Source: Gnetum montanum
Taxonomy: Eukaryota; Streptophyta; Gnetopsida; Gnetales; Gnetaceae
NCBI GenBank assembly: GCA_015680685.1
Contig: MNCI01005415.1
Coordinates: 130,035-194,034, forward strand
Length of the DNA: 64,000 bases
Direction of reading: 5' to 3'
Part shown: positions 35,969-47,259 of the stretch, one piece after another
Layout of the letters: every line of letters begins with the position of its first letter
How positions within the stretch are numbered: the stretch's first letter is position 1
Notes under the pieces: generated by a model
Told to the model about the DNA's origin: nothing
Database searches by the model: none
Seen by the model: only the letters and a program-made list of their open reading frames with translations
Made by a program: the position numbers and the translations under genes

Positions 35969-36239
35969 TGAAACATCCCAAAAAATTATGAAGTTATTCT
36001 CGCTTCACCAAGCCTTACAATCTGCATAGCTCCATGGTAGTTCTTCAAGAGGAGAACGCCCTGAACTCAGGCTGGCTAGTTCAACAAATTTTCTACTTTG
36101 GACATGGACAGTCCCTACATCACCCTGCTTGTCCACCAAGGTAGCTTGCCCAGCTGACAGCCTGCTCAAAAATGGCACGCAGAGTTGGTAGCAGCATTCT
36201 GGATGCATGAAATAGTTTGGCAAGTTTTCTAAGTCATGA

Positions 36240-36690
36240 ACTCTACTACGCTACACTATGCCTCATAGCATAGCATGCTTTAGAAGGTGATGATAGAACG
36301 GAATGCTACGCTACGCCATGCCACGTAGCATAGCATGGCAACGACCTTATTACCACTCCCCTTGCACAATTTCAAGTTCTACAATGATGTCCCTTTCCAC
36401 TAGGAATAGGTGGACCATGTCTGCCGCTACGCTATGCCGAGCTACATGATGCAACGAGGCATAGCAATCCTGCAGAAGAGACAGAAGGCGGCTCGAAGGG
36501 TAGAATCAGTGGAGTTTGCAAGACTTGCATCACAGGAGACAAAGTTTGCAAATCGGAAAAACTTTCATAACTAAGGCTAGTTGCTACGCTACACTATGCT
36601 ACATAGCTTAGCATAGCGTAGCAAGCAAGCAACATATAGTAGAACGTGTGACAAGGTGCTACGCTACGCCAAGCATGCTACGCTACAAAT
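36240..36690. repeat. GCTACGC / GTAGCATAGC word array in U3 of 5' LTR C
   Basis: At least ten diverged, mostly self-complementary clusters such as CGCCATGCCACGTAGCATAG and CTACACTATGCTACATAGC, separated by 20-100 bp of unique sequence. The array is repeated in the 3' LTR (52095-52520). Confidence 0.9.
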
Positions 36691-36934
36691 CACAACAAGG
36701 CATGAGGGTGGTTATGCGACATCAATGCAATTCACCTAATCTGACCATTGGCACACATCTCTAGATGTTGACGATGCAATTATGACATGGCAGGCTTGCA
36801 ATTATTGCATGACAGGCTTTCATTACAATAGTCTTATAGGTCCAACAGTCATGTGTGGTAGAAGTGGGCGTAGCAAGTCAACGAAGGCTCGAGGCATGTA
36901 GCATCCAAACTGTCCCTTTTGCATACCCCTTGGT

Positions 36935-36946
36935 CCTATAAATACC
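36935..36946 (+). promoter_or_regulatory. TATA box of 5' LTR C
   Basis: CCTATAAATACC, downstream of the word array and followed by CTCAAAAAGTAGCATTC. Same position and sequence in the 3' LTR (52774-52785). Confidence 0.75.
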
Positions 36947-37678
36947 TCAAAAAGTAGCATTCAAAAGAGGCCAGAATCTCATGAAGTAAGTAGCATTCAA
37001 AAGGTTAAAAAATTTATTTTTCAAGAAACAGCAGCATTAAGAGATTCGGGCTTACTCCTTAACAGTTTGTAACATCAAGCACTGTAGGCTTCCTATTTGA
37101 CACTGCAAATAGTTAGCACTATTAGTTGGCATTTTTTTCTATTCCCCTTTTGCTACCACCTTGGTAGAATCCCTGCACTGCCAACATCTAGGTCTGTCCC
37201 AAAGCACACCACCTACTTTGCTCGACACGTCCTGGTCATTCTCTGGATCTTTGCACTCCATCACATTGTGCAACCGATTGTATCCATCCTAATAGAGCAA
37301 ACTTGTAGTTTCAGAGTGGTGCATTTTTCTAACTACATTTTACCTTATTTCCTGCCTATTGTCTCATTTAGCATTATTTTCCTATTTTATTCATTTTCAA
37401 GCATTACTTTGTGTTATTGTTGCATTTTATACTGTTTCCTTTCTATTTTATTTATCTTCGAGCTTTCTATAGCATCCCATTCCGTCTAAAAAATATATGT
37501 TGCAAAAGGCTATATTGACTCTAATGTAAGTCCCTATTTGATTGACCAGACCATTCATGGCACCCCATGTCCGTACACACCTAGCATGGCCCTCCCGCAG
37601 GTACAGGGTCGAAACTATCGCACCCGCTGGCCCCTCGGTGTTTTCCAGCCATTGACATTTTTGGTCGCTATAGTTTTC

Positions 37679-37695
37679 TGGCACTATAAGGAGTG
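37679..37695 (+). promoter_or_regulatory. Primer-binding site of element C
   Basis: TGGCACTATAAGGAGTG, three differences from the TGGCGCTAGAAGGAGGG sites of A and B. It lies 6 nt after the LTR end. Confidence 0.8.
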
Positions 37696-37737
37696 TCTTT
37701 TGGTGCCTTTTCCATGTGTCACAGTAGTTCTGTGAGC

Positions 37738-38600
37738 CTTCTGTACCCTGATATACATAAGCGTAGACGTGACACCCTCTTGCGGTTGTTTATGCCTTGT
37801 GCAGTGCAGATCGGTCGCCTCGATAGTTCCTTGGGGGGCCTACAGAACACAAGGCCTATGATTGTCGGTTAACTAGCTCTCTTAGGGTTGTCTTGCATGC
37901 ATTCTATACCCCATCTTGTGTGGTAAAGAGTGGTCACTTCGATGGTCTTTCAGTGATCCTGGGAAATGCAAAGCCTTTTTGATTGCTAGTTAGCTTGCCC
38001 ATCTTACGGTTGTCTTGCGTGCGTTCTGTATCCCATCTCATGTGGTACAAACCGGTTTCTTCGACGGTTCCTTGGGGATCTTGCAAGGTGCAAAGCCTTC
38101 TAGTTAGCATGCTTGTTTTATGGTAATATCACAAACCTTCTACACCCTAGTACACATTAACGTAGACTCAACACAATATGTAGTTGTTTACACGTCGTAT
38201 GGTGTAGATCGGTCGCCTTGACGGTCCCTCTTGGATCCTACGAGATATAAAGCCCTTCGATAGTCAACTAACTTGCCTTCCTTCCTTTTTTTATAGTAGT
38301 CTTGCATGCTCTCTACATCCTAGATCGCACAGGTGTAAGTATGACACCCTTTTGTGGTTGTTTACACCTTGTGTGGTGCAGGTTGGTCGCCTTGATGGTC
38401 CCTCCGGGATCCTACAAGACATAAAGATTTCCTGATTGTTGGTTAACTGAACTTGCCTTATGGTAGTCTTGTAGGTGCTCTATACCTCATCACGCACTGG
38501 CATAAACATGACACCATTTTGTGGTTGTTTATGCTTTGTGTGGTATAGGTCGGTCACCTCGTCGGTTCCTCCAGAATCCAGCAAGACATAAAGCCTCCTT
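37738..38600. repeat. 120-170 bp tandem array in leader of element C
   Basis: Six diverged units, each containing a TCGGTCGCCTCGATGGTTCC-like block. Block starts are near 37812, 37932, 38052, 38211, 38383 and 38550. Other recurring phrases are GTTGTTTACACCTTGTGTGG, GATCCTACAAGACATAAAGC and GGTAGTCTTGCATGC. Unit length varies between about 120 and 172 bp. It lies between primer site and gag, like the arrays in B, D and E. Confidence 0.85.
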
Positions 38601-38674
38601 GTGTTGCTCTTTCAGTCTCTTTGTTCTTCTTGCACTTCTTGCACCTTATTTATTGCATAATTACTTGCTTGGAA

Positions 38675-40990
38675 ATGGATTCTGTAGCCACCACTGTTGA
38701 CACCTTCAACGTGGAGGTGCCCTTCATGGTTCAAGGCACCACTGGTGCTAAAAAATTGCTAAACCCAATGCTGGAAACACGTTGATCTCTCAGGATCCAA
38801 AATCGAGGACTTGAGGGATTGGCCCAGCAACATGAGCATTACAGCTTCCTTTGTGCAAAGGTCCAAGCCAGTCTACCCTTGGATTTACACGAGCTCGAAG
38901 AAAAACGTAGCTTTGAGTTCACTTACTACAACGGGAAGGAATTCGTTCCTACCCTCAGCGTTTCGTTACCTTTAACACAAGCATATCAAAGGCTCCTAGA
39001 GTAACTAATCTAGTTGGCTAAGCTTAGGAAGCAACAGGACACAACGTCCAACTAAGAGGATGCCTTTCAAGACAAATAGGAGGAACTTGATTCCCAGTCT
39101 GACGAGGGAGGTCAAACCAACCCCATTCCTATCCATCCCACCCAATCCTTCTGGGCCAACCCATTGTCTGTCACCGCTCCCTTCACCATCACATCTACAC
39201 TGCTACAACATACAACTGCAACTGAAATGGGTAGCCATACCACATTCCAGGCATATCCTTTCCCTTATTCCCTTGTTGTATTTGTAGAAACTGTGCCCCC
39301 ACAAAATGTTTATTAGAACATTCCTATAGTGCGTAACATGCCTACCAAGGCTACCCTACCACATGTTCATAGTATATCTACATAGCAACCACACATAAGT
39401 GCCATGCCAATTCCTATGCTATCTTCTATTAAACCCAGAGTGGTGGGCCCGAGCCCATCCACATGGTGGGCACCATTTGCTTCTTCATCTATTCTACAAC
39501 CTTCAAAGATGTCCCACCACATTCTCCCTCAGACCTACCTTACCCCACAAATGGTACATCCTAATACGGGGCCATGGTCTGTCTTGTCGATGACTCAAAA
39601 AGTCTATCCAATGGCTCAACCTGCTATTACTACTTTGACAGTACCACTCACCAGGCGGTGGACAATGCAAGTAGCACCTATAGCGGAGGTAGCCCCAACG
39701 GCATCGTCTATGGGTCAGCCCACCACCACCACCATGCTACATGTGGGAGCTGCCTCTGTAGTCCCTCAACCATCTACAGCGTCGCCAAGTCTGGATCAAG
39801 TGCTTCAGCTCATCCAGACCCTCACTAAGGAAATAAAATGCCTTAAAGCTATGGGGTCCGACACAGTACAAGTCATGGACTTTTATCAGGATGACCCTGT
39901 TAGCCCTGCAATCCCTACTTTAACGTTACCCCTAGGGATGTCTCTCCCACATTTCATGAAGTATGATGGGGAGGGAGATCCCAACGCGCATCTTGTCACT
40001 TTCAGGTTTGAGTCTTTACTATTGCAACAATGGCTACACATGATCATTTGTGTCTTCACCATGTCCCTAGCTGGGAAAGCCTTAGATTGGTACTACGCAC
40101 TGCCACGCTCATCCATTTCAACTTTGGAAGAGCTCTTGATCCAGTTCGTGACACGCTTCAAGTACAACTTCAAGCCAGAAACCACACTAGATTAGCTGAT
40201 GAGTGTGAAAAAAGACCCACTAGAACTGGTCCAAAAATTCATTCAATGTTGGAGTGCAACTCTTAAAGAAATCTGCCAGCCCATCATGGAGGCTCACTTG
40301 TTGGCCGTCTTTAAGGGTGTGGTAAACGACTTCATCAAGTACAAACTATATTACCTCACTCCTTGCTCTCTTAGTTAGGCTTTCACTCAGACTAAGAGCA
40401 TATAAGATGTGGCCTAGGAAAGCAAAGACCAGGCCTATATCGCCTACAAGAGCACCTTCGCAAAGAAGGACAAGGATAAGGCCCCAACAACCATAGTAGC
40501 TGCTATGGCAACCGAAGCCAAACCCAAGCCTAATAATAGCAGTAGCAAAAATAACAAGAAATCGGCCATGCCTATGGCTAATCCTATGCCCAAACTGGGC
40601 CAAGAACCACAACCTACTGCACCTATGCTCGAGACATCTGCATACACCAAACCCAACTTTGAGCACAAAGACAGCTCGAAATACACCCCACTGCCCCTCA
40701 AACCTTCAGAACTCCTAAATAAACTATTGGCAGTGGGATACATCCAACACAAGAAGATGTTAGAAGAAGCAAACGTGAGACATCCAATCCTTAGGAATCC
40801 CTCTTTGGACCTACCTAATGAGCCTCCAGTCCTTAGGGCTTTCAAGCTATACAGGTTTTGTGACTACCACCAACTATGTGGTCACACCACAGATTATTGT
40901 CTGTCGTAGTAGGATGACATCCAAAGATTAATCGACCTAGGAAAGCTGGTACTAGATGAAAGAAACCCAGTACGCCATGAACATTAATCT
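38675..40990 (+). pseudogene. Element C gag
   Basis: ATG at 38675 (MDSVATTVDTFNVEV). An N-terminal part with HYSFLCAKVQASLPLDLHEL and EFTYYNGKEFVPTLSV parallels D, E and F. A long Pro/Thr/Ser region follows, then the capsid core from about 39820: VQVMDFYQDDPVSPA, MKYDGEGDPNAHL, MSLAGKALDWYYALPRSSI, FVTRFKYNFKPETTLD, VQKFIQCWSATLKEI. After a Lys/Asn-rich segment comes a zinc knuckle CDYHQLCGHTTDYC (40859-40900). Stops occur at about 39002, 40194, 40377, 40407 and 40907. It is colinear with gag of B. Confidence 0.9.
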
Positions 40991-42282
40991 ATGTATGTAT
41001 ACATAGATCCCCTCAATGCCAATAATGCCAATTATGTAATTAATGTCATCAGCATTGACAACGATACCACGCTACCCCGCTAGCCATTTGTGATCCATGT
41101 GCCTTAGCGTAGTGCACCAGCACCACCAACGGTTGGTCCAAGCTCGCAGCCGCCCTTCATCCTAAAAGTCCCACCACAGGCATCCACCTTTGCATTTCCT
41201 ATTGGTGAGGCCATGTGGTCTTGTTAGTTAACACCTCTAGCTCCATTCATAATCAAAGGGCCGACATCCTTGAAGGCCCCTATCTCACACAACACAGCTA
41301 AGCAACCTCCTCGCCCTGAAGGAAAGAAGTCCATTTTGTGGACGAGACATCAAAAGGAAGTACCATCAAAAGTATCCCCATGCCTACGTCTTTGCCCCTT
41401 GCATCTGGACCTTCACTATTAAAGGCGAAGATAGACATGACCATGTAGGTTGCATCACCCTGTCGACAAGGATCTGAGCCTAGATCTGAGTCAACCCTCC
41501 CTTAGAAGACTCATCTCCTAGGATGGATTGGAGAGGAGAAAAATGTCAAACAAGAGGGTAGCCAAAACGTCCTAAACACCCTCACCCAGGTCAAGCAAGC
41601 TTTAAAGCAGAAAAATGCCACACCAAGCTTGTATGACCTAATCATGACTTCTATGCCTCACCGTGAGGCTCTAGTCCACATATTAGTAGTGATTCTAGTC
41701 AACGAAGACATGCCAGTGGAAGAGGAAGCGATCCACTTGGTAATGCTTCCTTGTATACTAGTAGAGCCCACACCATTCTGATTAACTTTTAGTAGTGATG
41801 CCATTAGGAAAGATCTTGAAGGGGGTAAAGTAACTACGGTGCCTCTCTTCATCACAATTTGGGTTGGCCAACACTGGATCCGAAGGGTACACATTGATGA
41901 TGGGGTTGCAAAAAACATTATTCCCTTTCCTATTGTAGATAATTTGGGATTGGTTGACTAGATCAAGCCCACTGTGACATCATGTCTAAGGTCCTTCAAT
42001 GGGGCATGCATCCTGGTGAAGGGCACAGTTCACATAAACTTCGTTGCAGGGGACCAGTTCCTCACAAATGCAACATTCATCGTAGTTGAAGAAATGCTTG
42101 GGTTTAACCTAATCTTTGGAAGATCATGGTTAGCACAACTTAGGATTTTTTCCTCACCCATACACCAAGAAATCCACTTACCATATGCAGGTAGGGAGGT
42201 GGTAATTCGTGGTGATGAAGTGGGCAACATAAGCAATCGGCAACGTGGACATGGAACAAGGCTCAGAGGTTCCAACCTCTGA
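40991..42282 (+). pseudogene. Element C linker and retropepsin
   Basis: After gag a diverged PFVIHVP / PPFILKVP / PFIIKGP repeat lies at 41080-41270. Then come LNTLTQVKQALKQKN, SLYDLIMTSMPHREALV and the retropepsin core from about 41790: VTTVPLFITIWVGQHWIRRV, HIDDGVAKNIIPFPIVDNLG and, in the 102-codon open frame at 41974-42282, GTVHINFVAGDQFLTNATF, LGFNLIFGRSWLAQL and HQEIHLPYAGREVV. The catalytic triplet reads DDG rather than D[ST]G. Stops at about 41779 and 41959. No RT follows directly; the antisense gene begins about 700 bp downstream. Confidence 0.88.
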
Positions 42283-42978
42283 GAATGAAGCACCTATTCA
42301 TGCATACATTAATCATTCAATGAAAGTATCAGCTTAGTGAGCTGACTCCAAAATCAAAAATATGTGGGTCGAGTTGCACTTCCAAGTGGAGGACAATGAT
42401 GTGAACAAGGGCCCTGGTGAAACACCCCAGCCTTACGTTCTGATCAAGCCATGACATGCCAAGAAGCAGCTACGCATAGTGTAGCAACCCTACTACTTCC
42501 TACCAAGTTTCCATCCTTTGTACATTCACCATTCCCTTGCCTTGTTAGCATGTTGTCCTTTCGACATGCTACGCCATGGCCTGAAATGGCCTAAAAGTAG
42601 CATCGCTGCTTTCCACCTTATTAAAATGTTGTTCTTCTGGCATGATATGCTAATGGACCGAAATGGCCTAAAAATAGTGTCCTCGCTTTGTTGTTTCATT
42701 AATGAACTATCCCTTTCTTGGTAGCAGCCCTAAATGGCCTAAAGCTAACATGGTTGCCTTTCTCTTTGACATGTTACGCAATGGCCCGAAATGGCCCAAA
42801 ACTAGCATGGCCCGAGATGGCCTCAGACTAGCATACGAGAGCACGAAAACTTTACATAGTACACAAGTTAACATAAAATTAGCTCCTTTTCTAATTTTTT
42901 TCAATTTCATTCAAAATTTCTACCTAATGGCAATGTTTGCAAAATTTTCAAACAAAAGAAAAAGAAAATCCCATGCTG
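42283..42978. other. Spacer with GAAATGGCCTAAAA phrases (element C)
   Basis: Between protease and the 3' end of the antisense gene. At 42560-42835 the phrase CCTGAAATGGCCTAAAAGTA and variants (CCGAAATGGCCTAAAAATAG, CCGAAATGGCCCAAAACTAG) recur five to six times together with GCTACGC words. The same phrase on the opposite strand sits in the equivalent spacer of element B. Confidence 0.75.
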
Positions 42979-45900
42979 TCATGGGTTGTCTCTGTCTGCA
43001 TTGCCTTCCCCATTTGCCTCCACTTCATTTGCTTGTGAATCATTTGCCCCTACATTTCCGTCTACAGGTTCTTCATTCCCTACCTCCATGGGTCTCACAC
43101 CCTCATCTGGAACCTGCATTGCAAGAATGAGGTAGTCAGCAAGAGCAATAAATGCAACAAACACTAGCTATAACATAGCATGAGAATCTACCCATTAAAG
43201 CAACTAACCTATGGAAATCTTGCGTCAGTCTCAAGGGGTATCTAGTCTAGACCAAGCTTGAGGTGACAACAAATCTCCTCTGTCATAATTTCCATCCAAC
43301 GCCTATCGCTAGTTTTAGCATTCACAATGGTAGCTTTCTCCCTTTCCACGGTCATCCATTTTAGAGGTTCCACGAAAAGGTAGGTGGTTGCGGCCTCCCC
43401 TGTAGGAAGGTTCACCTACAAGTCAGGAGATTCCGTCACCTTCACCTATTCTTTGAACTTAGTGTAGGCCTCAAAAGCGCCGATGGCATTCATTAATGCT
43501 TCATACGTGAATGCCTCCACAGAAGCGTCTTTGTACAATCTTAGATGGGTCTTATTCTCTAGCTTGTACATATGTTTATGGTCTCTCTAGGTTTTCTCCC
43601 ATTCAAAGACCTTGGCACTAATTTCTTTCATGTCCTAGCAGTTATGGGCCAGCAAGTCCATCTGCATCTGCTACTCGACTATCTCGCGGGTGGACTCAAT
43701 GTTCTAGTGAACGATCGTCCAAAACTTGGCATAGTCATCTACTACCCTTTTCCAATCAACAATGTCAGGGTTACGATTTACCAGAAAATCATTCCTTAAG
43801 TAGAGATTCTCCACCTTGGCAGCCAAATTGACCTCTCTCTACTCAGCCCTTTGGAACCGTTTCCACAGGTTCTCATTGGCTTACCTAGACTCCCATAGAG
43901 AGTGTGCCAAGTGCAAGACATACTTGTGAGCCTTGTCAATCATGTGACGAGACACCTTGGTCACATCATGTGAGAGTGTAGGTACAACGCCAACCTTCTT
44001 GGGTCATGTCAAATCCCACTTGAGCTGAGAGGCTCTTCAACGCAAAGAGCGTAGCAACCCCGTTAGCATAGTAGAATCAACAAACTCAAAATTTTCAGCA
44101 TAGCAACATAGGAGCATTTAGTAGTACTAGTTACCCGTGTGAGGGTTTGCTTGCTGAAGGCATTTGATCATGTCATCAACAAGTTCCTGCACAAATGTAA
44201 AAATGTCAAGGATCTCGGCCCATGACTCCACACGAATTGGAGGGGGTCCTGAAGCATCAGCAGCAGCACCTGTTCACGATTAAGCATCTCAGCAACGGTA
44301 AAGATGGACTATGATAAGGCAGGCATCCCATCAACTTACCAGTGCCCAACTGTGATCTTTCTTCTTATTGATGCAAGATGATTGCAGTGGCCCCAGTGGA
44401 GGGCCTTGCCGAGTCCATGTGAGCTCCTTCCTCATGCGCTGGTGCCTTCCCTTTTAGGAGACCAATGTCTTTTTTTATTCAAGGAAGACACCTCTTCATC
44501 GATAGGAGGAGGCTCCATAATGAAAAGAGATCCTACCCTAGAGATAAGAGCTCCCTTATTCCTAACTGGTGCCCTTTCCTCCGAGGCTGGGGCCTCCACA
44601 TCTTTATCAGTCGCCCCCATCCTAAGGGCCGACACTTCCTCATCGCCTTCTTCTTCATCTTCCTCTTTCTCTACTAGAAAAAGGGCATGTTTGCATCAAT
44701 TCCAAATAAGTTTGCTCAAAATATATGCTATGCTACATCGCACCACTTAGCACAACATAGCGTAGCAAACTATAGCAAAGTAGGCATTACACAAGAGAGC
44801 TTACCAATGGGGGGTTGCATCCTCCGCAGCTTGAGCCATAGTCTTCGTTCCTCCTTTTCATGGAGGTTTTCCCTAGCCGAGGGAGGTCTCTTCCTTCGCA
44901 ACTCCTTGGGTGTAGTCTCAGCCATGAGATGTTCACCCCATGTCACACTACCGGTTATGATAGGGGGTGTCTCTCCCACGCTATCCTAGCCATGAATGCT
45001 ATGAACCACCAGATTTTTAGTCGTTACAAATAGCAACTCTCCAACCATTTTCAGGGGATCCTAGGATTTCATGGTCCAGAGGACCTATTGAATCTATGGT
45101 TTGGGAATTTGGTCACAATCTTGCATGGTCCAGGCCCCATCCTCCTAGACCACTAGGAACTCCATGAAGCACTTTAGACAACCTATGTAGAAGGCATAGT
45201 ATATGTTAGAGTAGGACTCCATTTGCTCATGGAGTCCCAAAATCTCTGCCTGCAAGCCACTACATAGGAAGCTGGCCCAGTTGTAGCAGGTCCCTTCCTC
45301 CATAACCTCCCATATTACCCAAGCCTACTGAAGCCCCAAGACCTTCCCCTGGGTGAGTAGTTGAGGGAATGTGTAGGCACAAAATATCGGGTAAATCCCC
45401 ATGGCAAGGTCGTACTTAATTCTCAGGCACGAAACAGGATATATGCAAAATAATTGTATGTAAAATATTAATATGCAAGGCCCCTTCCTTGAACCAAACC
45501 ACTCGATCCCCCACATGTATTAGGGGAGGAGAAGTGTTGGCCATAGGTCTGCTCACATGGCACAAGACCCCTCCAATGTTCAAAATGATCAACCAGGACC
45601 TTGGTTCCGCCCTACACAATGTAATCAACAAATATTAGCATCACACTTGAACACAATACACGTGCAACATAGCAACGTCTAGTAGCCCATACATATAGCG
45701 TAGCATGATCCTTTGCCCGTATATAGCATAGCAAGAGTGTGGAAGCCTAGCGTAGCAACAAAACAATTGATGACATACCCAAACAAAACACGTGTCGCAT
45801 AACCACATCGCACATGGCTAAGCCCTCTCAAGGGTTTTACGTTGTGACATGCTAGGGTCAAGCAACCTAAGCTACCCTAGCCCCCATGGTTATGACAACT

Positions 45901-46221
45901 ACGGCGGTGGCAATTTCAGCCACCTTGCATGCAACTAGAACAAAACTCTTGTGCATTAGCCATGACCAAAAAAGGTGACCATGACAATACAAAGGAAAAA
46001 ACAATGTAACCACAAAAAACACAGATAGTAAAAAAAATAGGACATGAAAATTAGAGTAGAAAATAGTAGAGGATGCAAAACAAAAAGAGCGAAGGAGACA
46101 TAAAAACTTACTGGGTTAACGGTGTACTCTCCTATGCCAGAACACGTGCTTGTGGTGCACACCTTAGGGTCTTCATCACCTCCTCAACCTTCATGAGTCC
46201 CAAATGAGTCTTAGGAGTCAT
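42979..46221 (-). pseudogene. Antisense multi-exon gene of element C (decayed)
   Basis: Exons on minus: N1 46221-46112 (MTPKTHLGLMKVEEVM; donor GTAAGT), N2 about 45945-45779 (donor GTATGT), A 45611-44805 (donor GTAAGC), 2 44673-44340 (donor GTAAGT), 3 44269-44135 (donor GTAACT), 4 about 44032-43209 (donor GTTAGT), 5 43113-42979 (acceptor ATGCAG, ends in TGA). Matches to the element B gene: exon A YNWASFLCSGLQAEIL against YNWAQFLLLGLHKEIV; exon 2 acidic; exon 3 ESWAEILDIFTFVQEL against FSWTEMPSKMDFMTSI; exon 4 VPTLSHDVTKVSRHMIDKAH against LPTLPLEVEQIPRLVYDKVA; exon 5 acidic tail. Introns after A, 2 and 3 are phase 1 and the last phase 0, as in B. Exon 2 needs one frameshift, probably in an A run. 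Many TAG/TGA/TAA stops. It lies antisense between protease and RT. A distant relation to plant-transposon-protein genes is inferred. Confidence 0.85.
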
Positions 46222-46370
46222 TGTCCCACTTGTAGATTTACGCCCTCCACTGAGAAATTCACCTTGTTAATTGGTCAACACAATTGCTTTGTGCTCCGAA
46301 ATCACCTTGTGCTCCTATGAGGGCTCTGCGCTCTTACGGTGAAAATAGAAAAATTACCATGGTTTAACTC

Positions 46371-46380
46371 CTATTTATGG
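46371..46380 (-). promoter_or_regulatory. TATA-like box upstream of the antisense gene of C
   Basis: Minus strand CCATAAATAG, about 150 nt upstream of the N1 ATG. A CT-dinucleotide run lies just upstream (46412-46421). Suggests a separate internal promoter. Confidence 0.45.
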
Positions 46381-46576
46381 TTGCAATTGAAAAATGGGGA
46401 AACTTATCCCTCTCTCTCTCTGATTAATGTGAAAAGTGCCATGCAGCGTAGCATGCTCCCCACGACATCATAACACTATTAGCATTTAAGCCTTGGCACG
46501 CTTCAAGCCAACTACTTACCTTCCTGAAAATTAAAAAAAAAATGTTTGTTTTTGATTTGGGATTTGAAAAGACTTT

Positions 46577-46592
46577 AAACCCTAAACCCTAG
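46577..46592 (+). promoter_or_regulatory. Telo-box-like AAACCCTAAACCCTAG
   Basis: Two AAACCCTA units, about 355 nt upstream of the antisense gene ATG and 0.7 kb before RT. Such boxes occur in promoters of growth-related plant genes. A chance match is possible. Confidence 0.35.
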
Positions 46593-47259
46593 CATAGTTG
46601 CACCCCTCAAGGTCTAAAAAGACCCCAAATTAGTAGTTTCGACCTATTACGTTCGCGGTCCACAATGATGTTAAACTAACAACACCACATGCTTACACCA
46701 GCAGTTATCTCATCCTCTTTCACATAGGCAGTATCACATTTCCTAGTGGTTTCATGTTTTCATTTTCACACTAGCAATTCAATACTTCTCATACCCGTAA
46801 TATCCTGTTTCGCATACAATTATTTTTCATATTAAGATTTTGCATGTTGTAGTGTGACAATCTAAAATAACACCAAATTAGCAGTTTGGCATTTGCATAT
46901 CAATAGCTACATAGCTTCACATTTTACATCAAAAATTTTATATCTTTAGAAATTCTACACTCTTGTGCCTTGGTGGTCTACCACGACCTTAAACTAGCAA
47001 ACTTTCAATCTTCACATTGCCACACTTAGCAAGTTGCATCTCGTTGCTACTTTGCAAATTTTCATTTCGCACGATCTCTGATGCTGCTTAACCAAGATTT
47101 CATCTTATGATGGTAGGTTAAGAAAAATATGGGAATCCACCGTAACCTTTCCACACCTTTAACGATAGTAGGCCAAAGGGCAAACTCGCAAGATAGTTGG
47201 ACCCGGCATGATCGATTAGGGGTCGACTACAACTAGCACCATAACAGCCTTAGAAGCAT
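46593..47259. other. Spacer between antisense-gene promoter and RT (element C)
   Basis: No coding signal. Loosely reiterated phrases such as AACACCAAATTAGCAGTTT and CCTTAAACTAGCAAACTTTC occur, related to those at 50690-50850. Confidence 0.5.

Larger units (their letters stand above)
35969..37672 (+). repeat. 5' LTR of element C
   Basis: About 1704 bp. TGAAACATCC at the start and GGTCGCTATA at the end, where the 3' copy has CACTACA. U3 holds reiterated GCTACGCTATGCC / CGTAGCATAGC words (36240-36690) upstream of a TATA box. R/U5 includes a 130-codon hydrophobic open frame (37097-37489) that is broken in the 3' copy and is not considered a gene. Confidence 0.93.

Noticed and set aside
37097-37489. 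130-codon hydrophobic open frame, repeated at 52933-53324
   Set aside because: Lies in the R/U5 part of both LTRs of element C, is frame-broken in the second copy and has no family signature; composition (pyrimidine-rich) explains the hydrophobic residues.
40346-40845. Minus-strand open frames over gag of element C
   Set aside because: Shadows of the gag frame, whose capsid and zinc-knuckle motifs are on the + strand.
41658-42293. Minus-strand frames over protease as part of the antisense gene
   Set aside because: The + strand carries the conserved retropepsin text and the antisense gene ends at 42979; no splice continuity into this part.
46577-46592. Interstitial telomere repeat
   Set aside because: Only two AAACCCT units; too short for telomeric origin, kept only as a weak telo-box.
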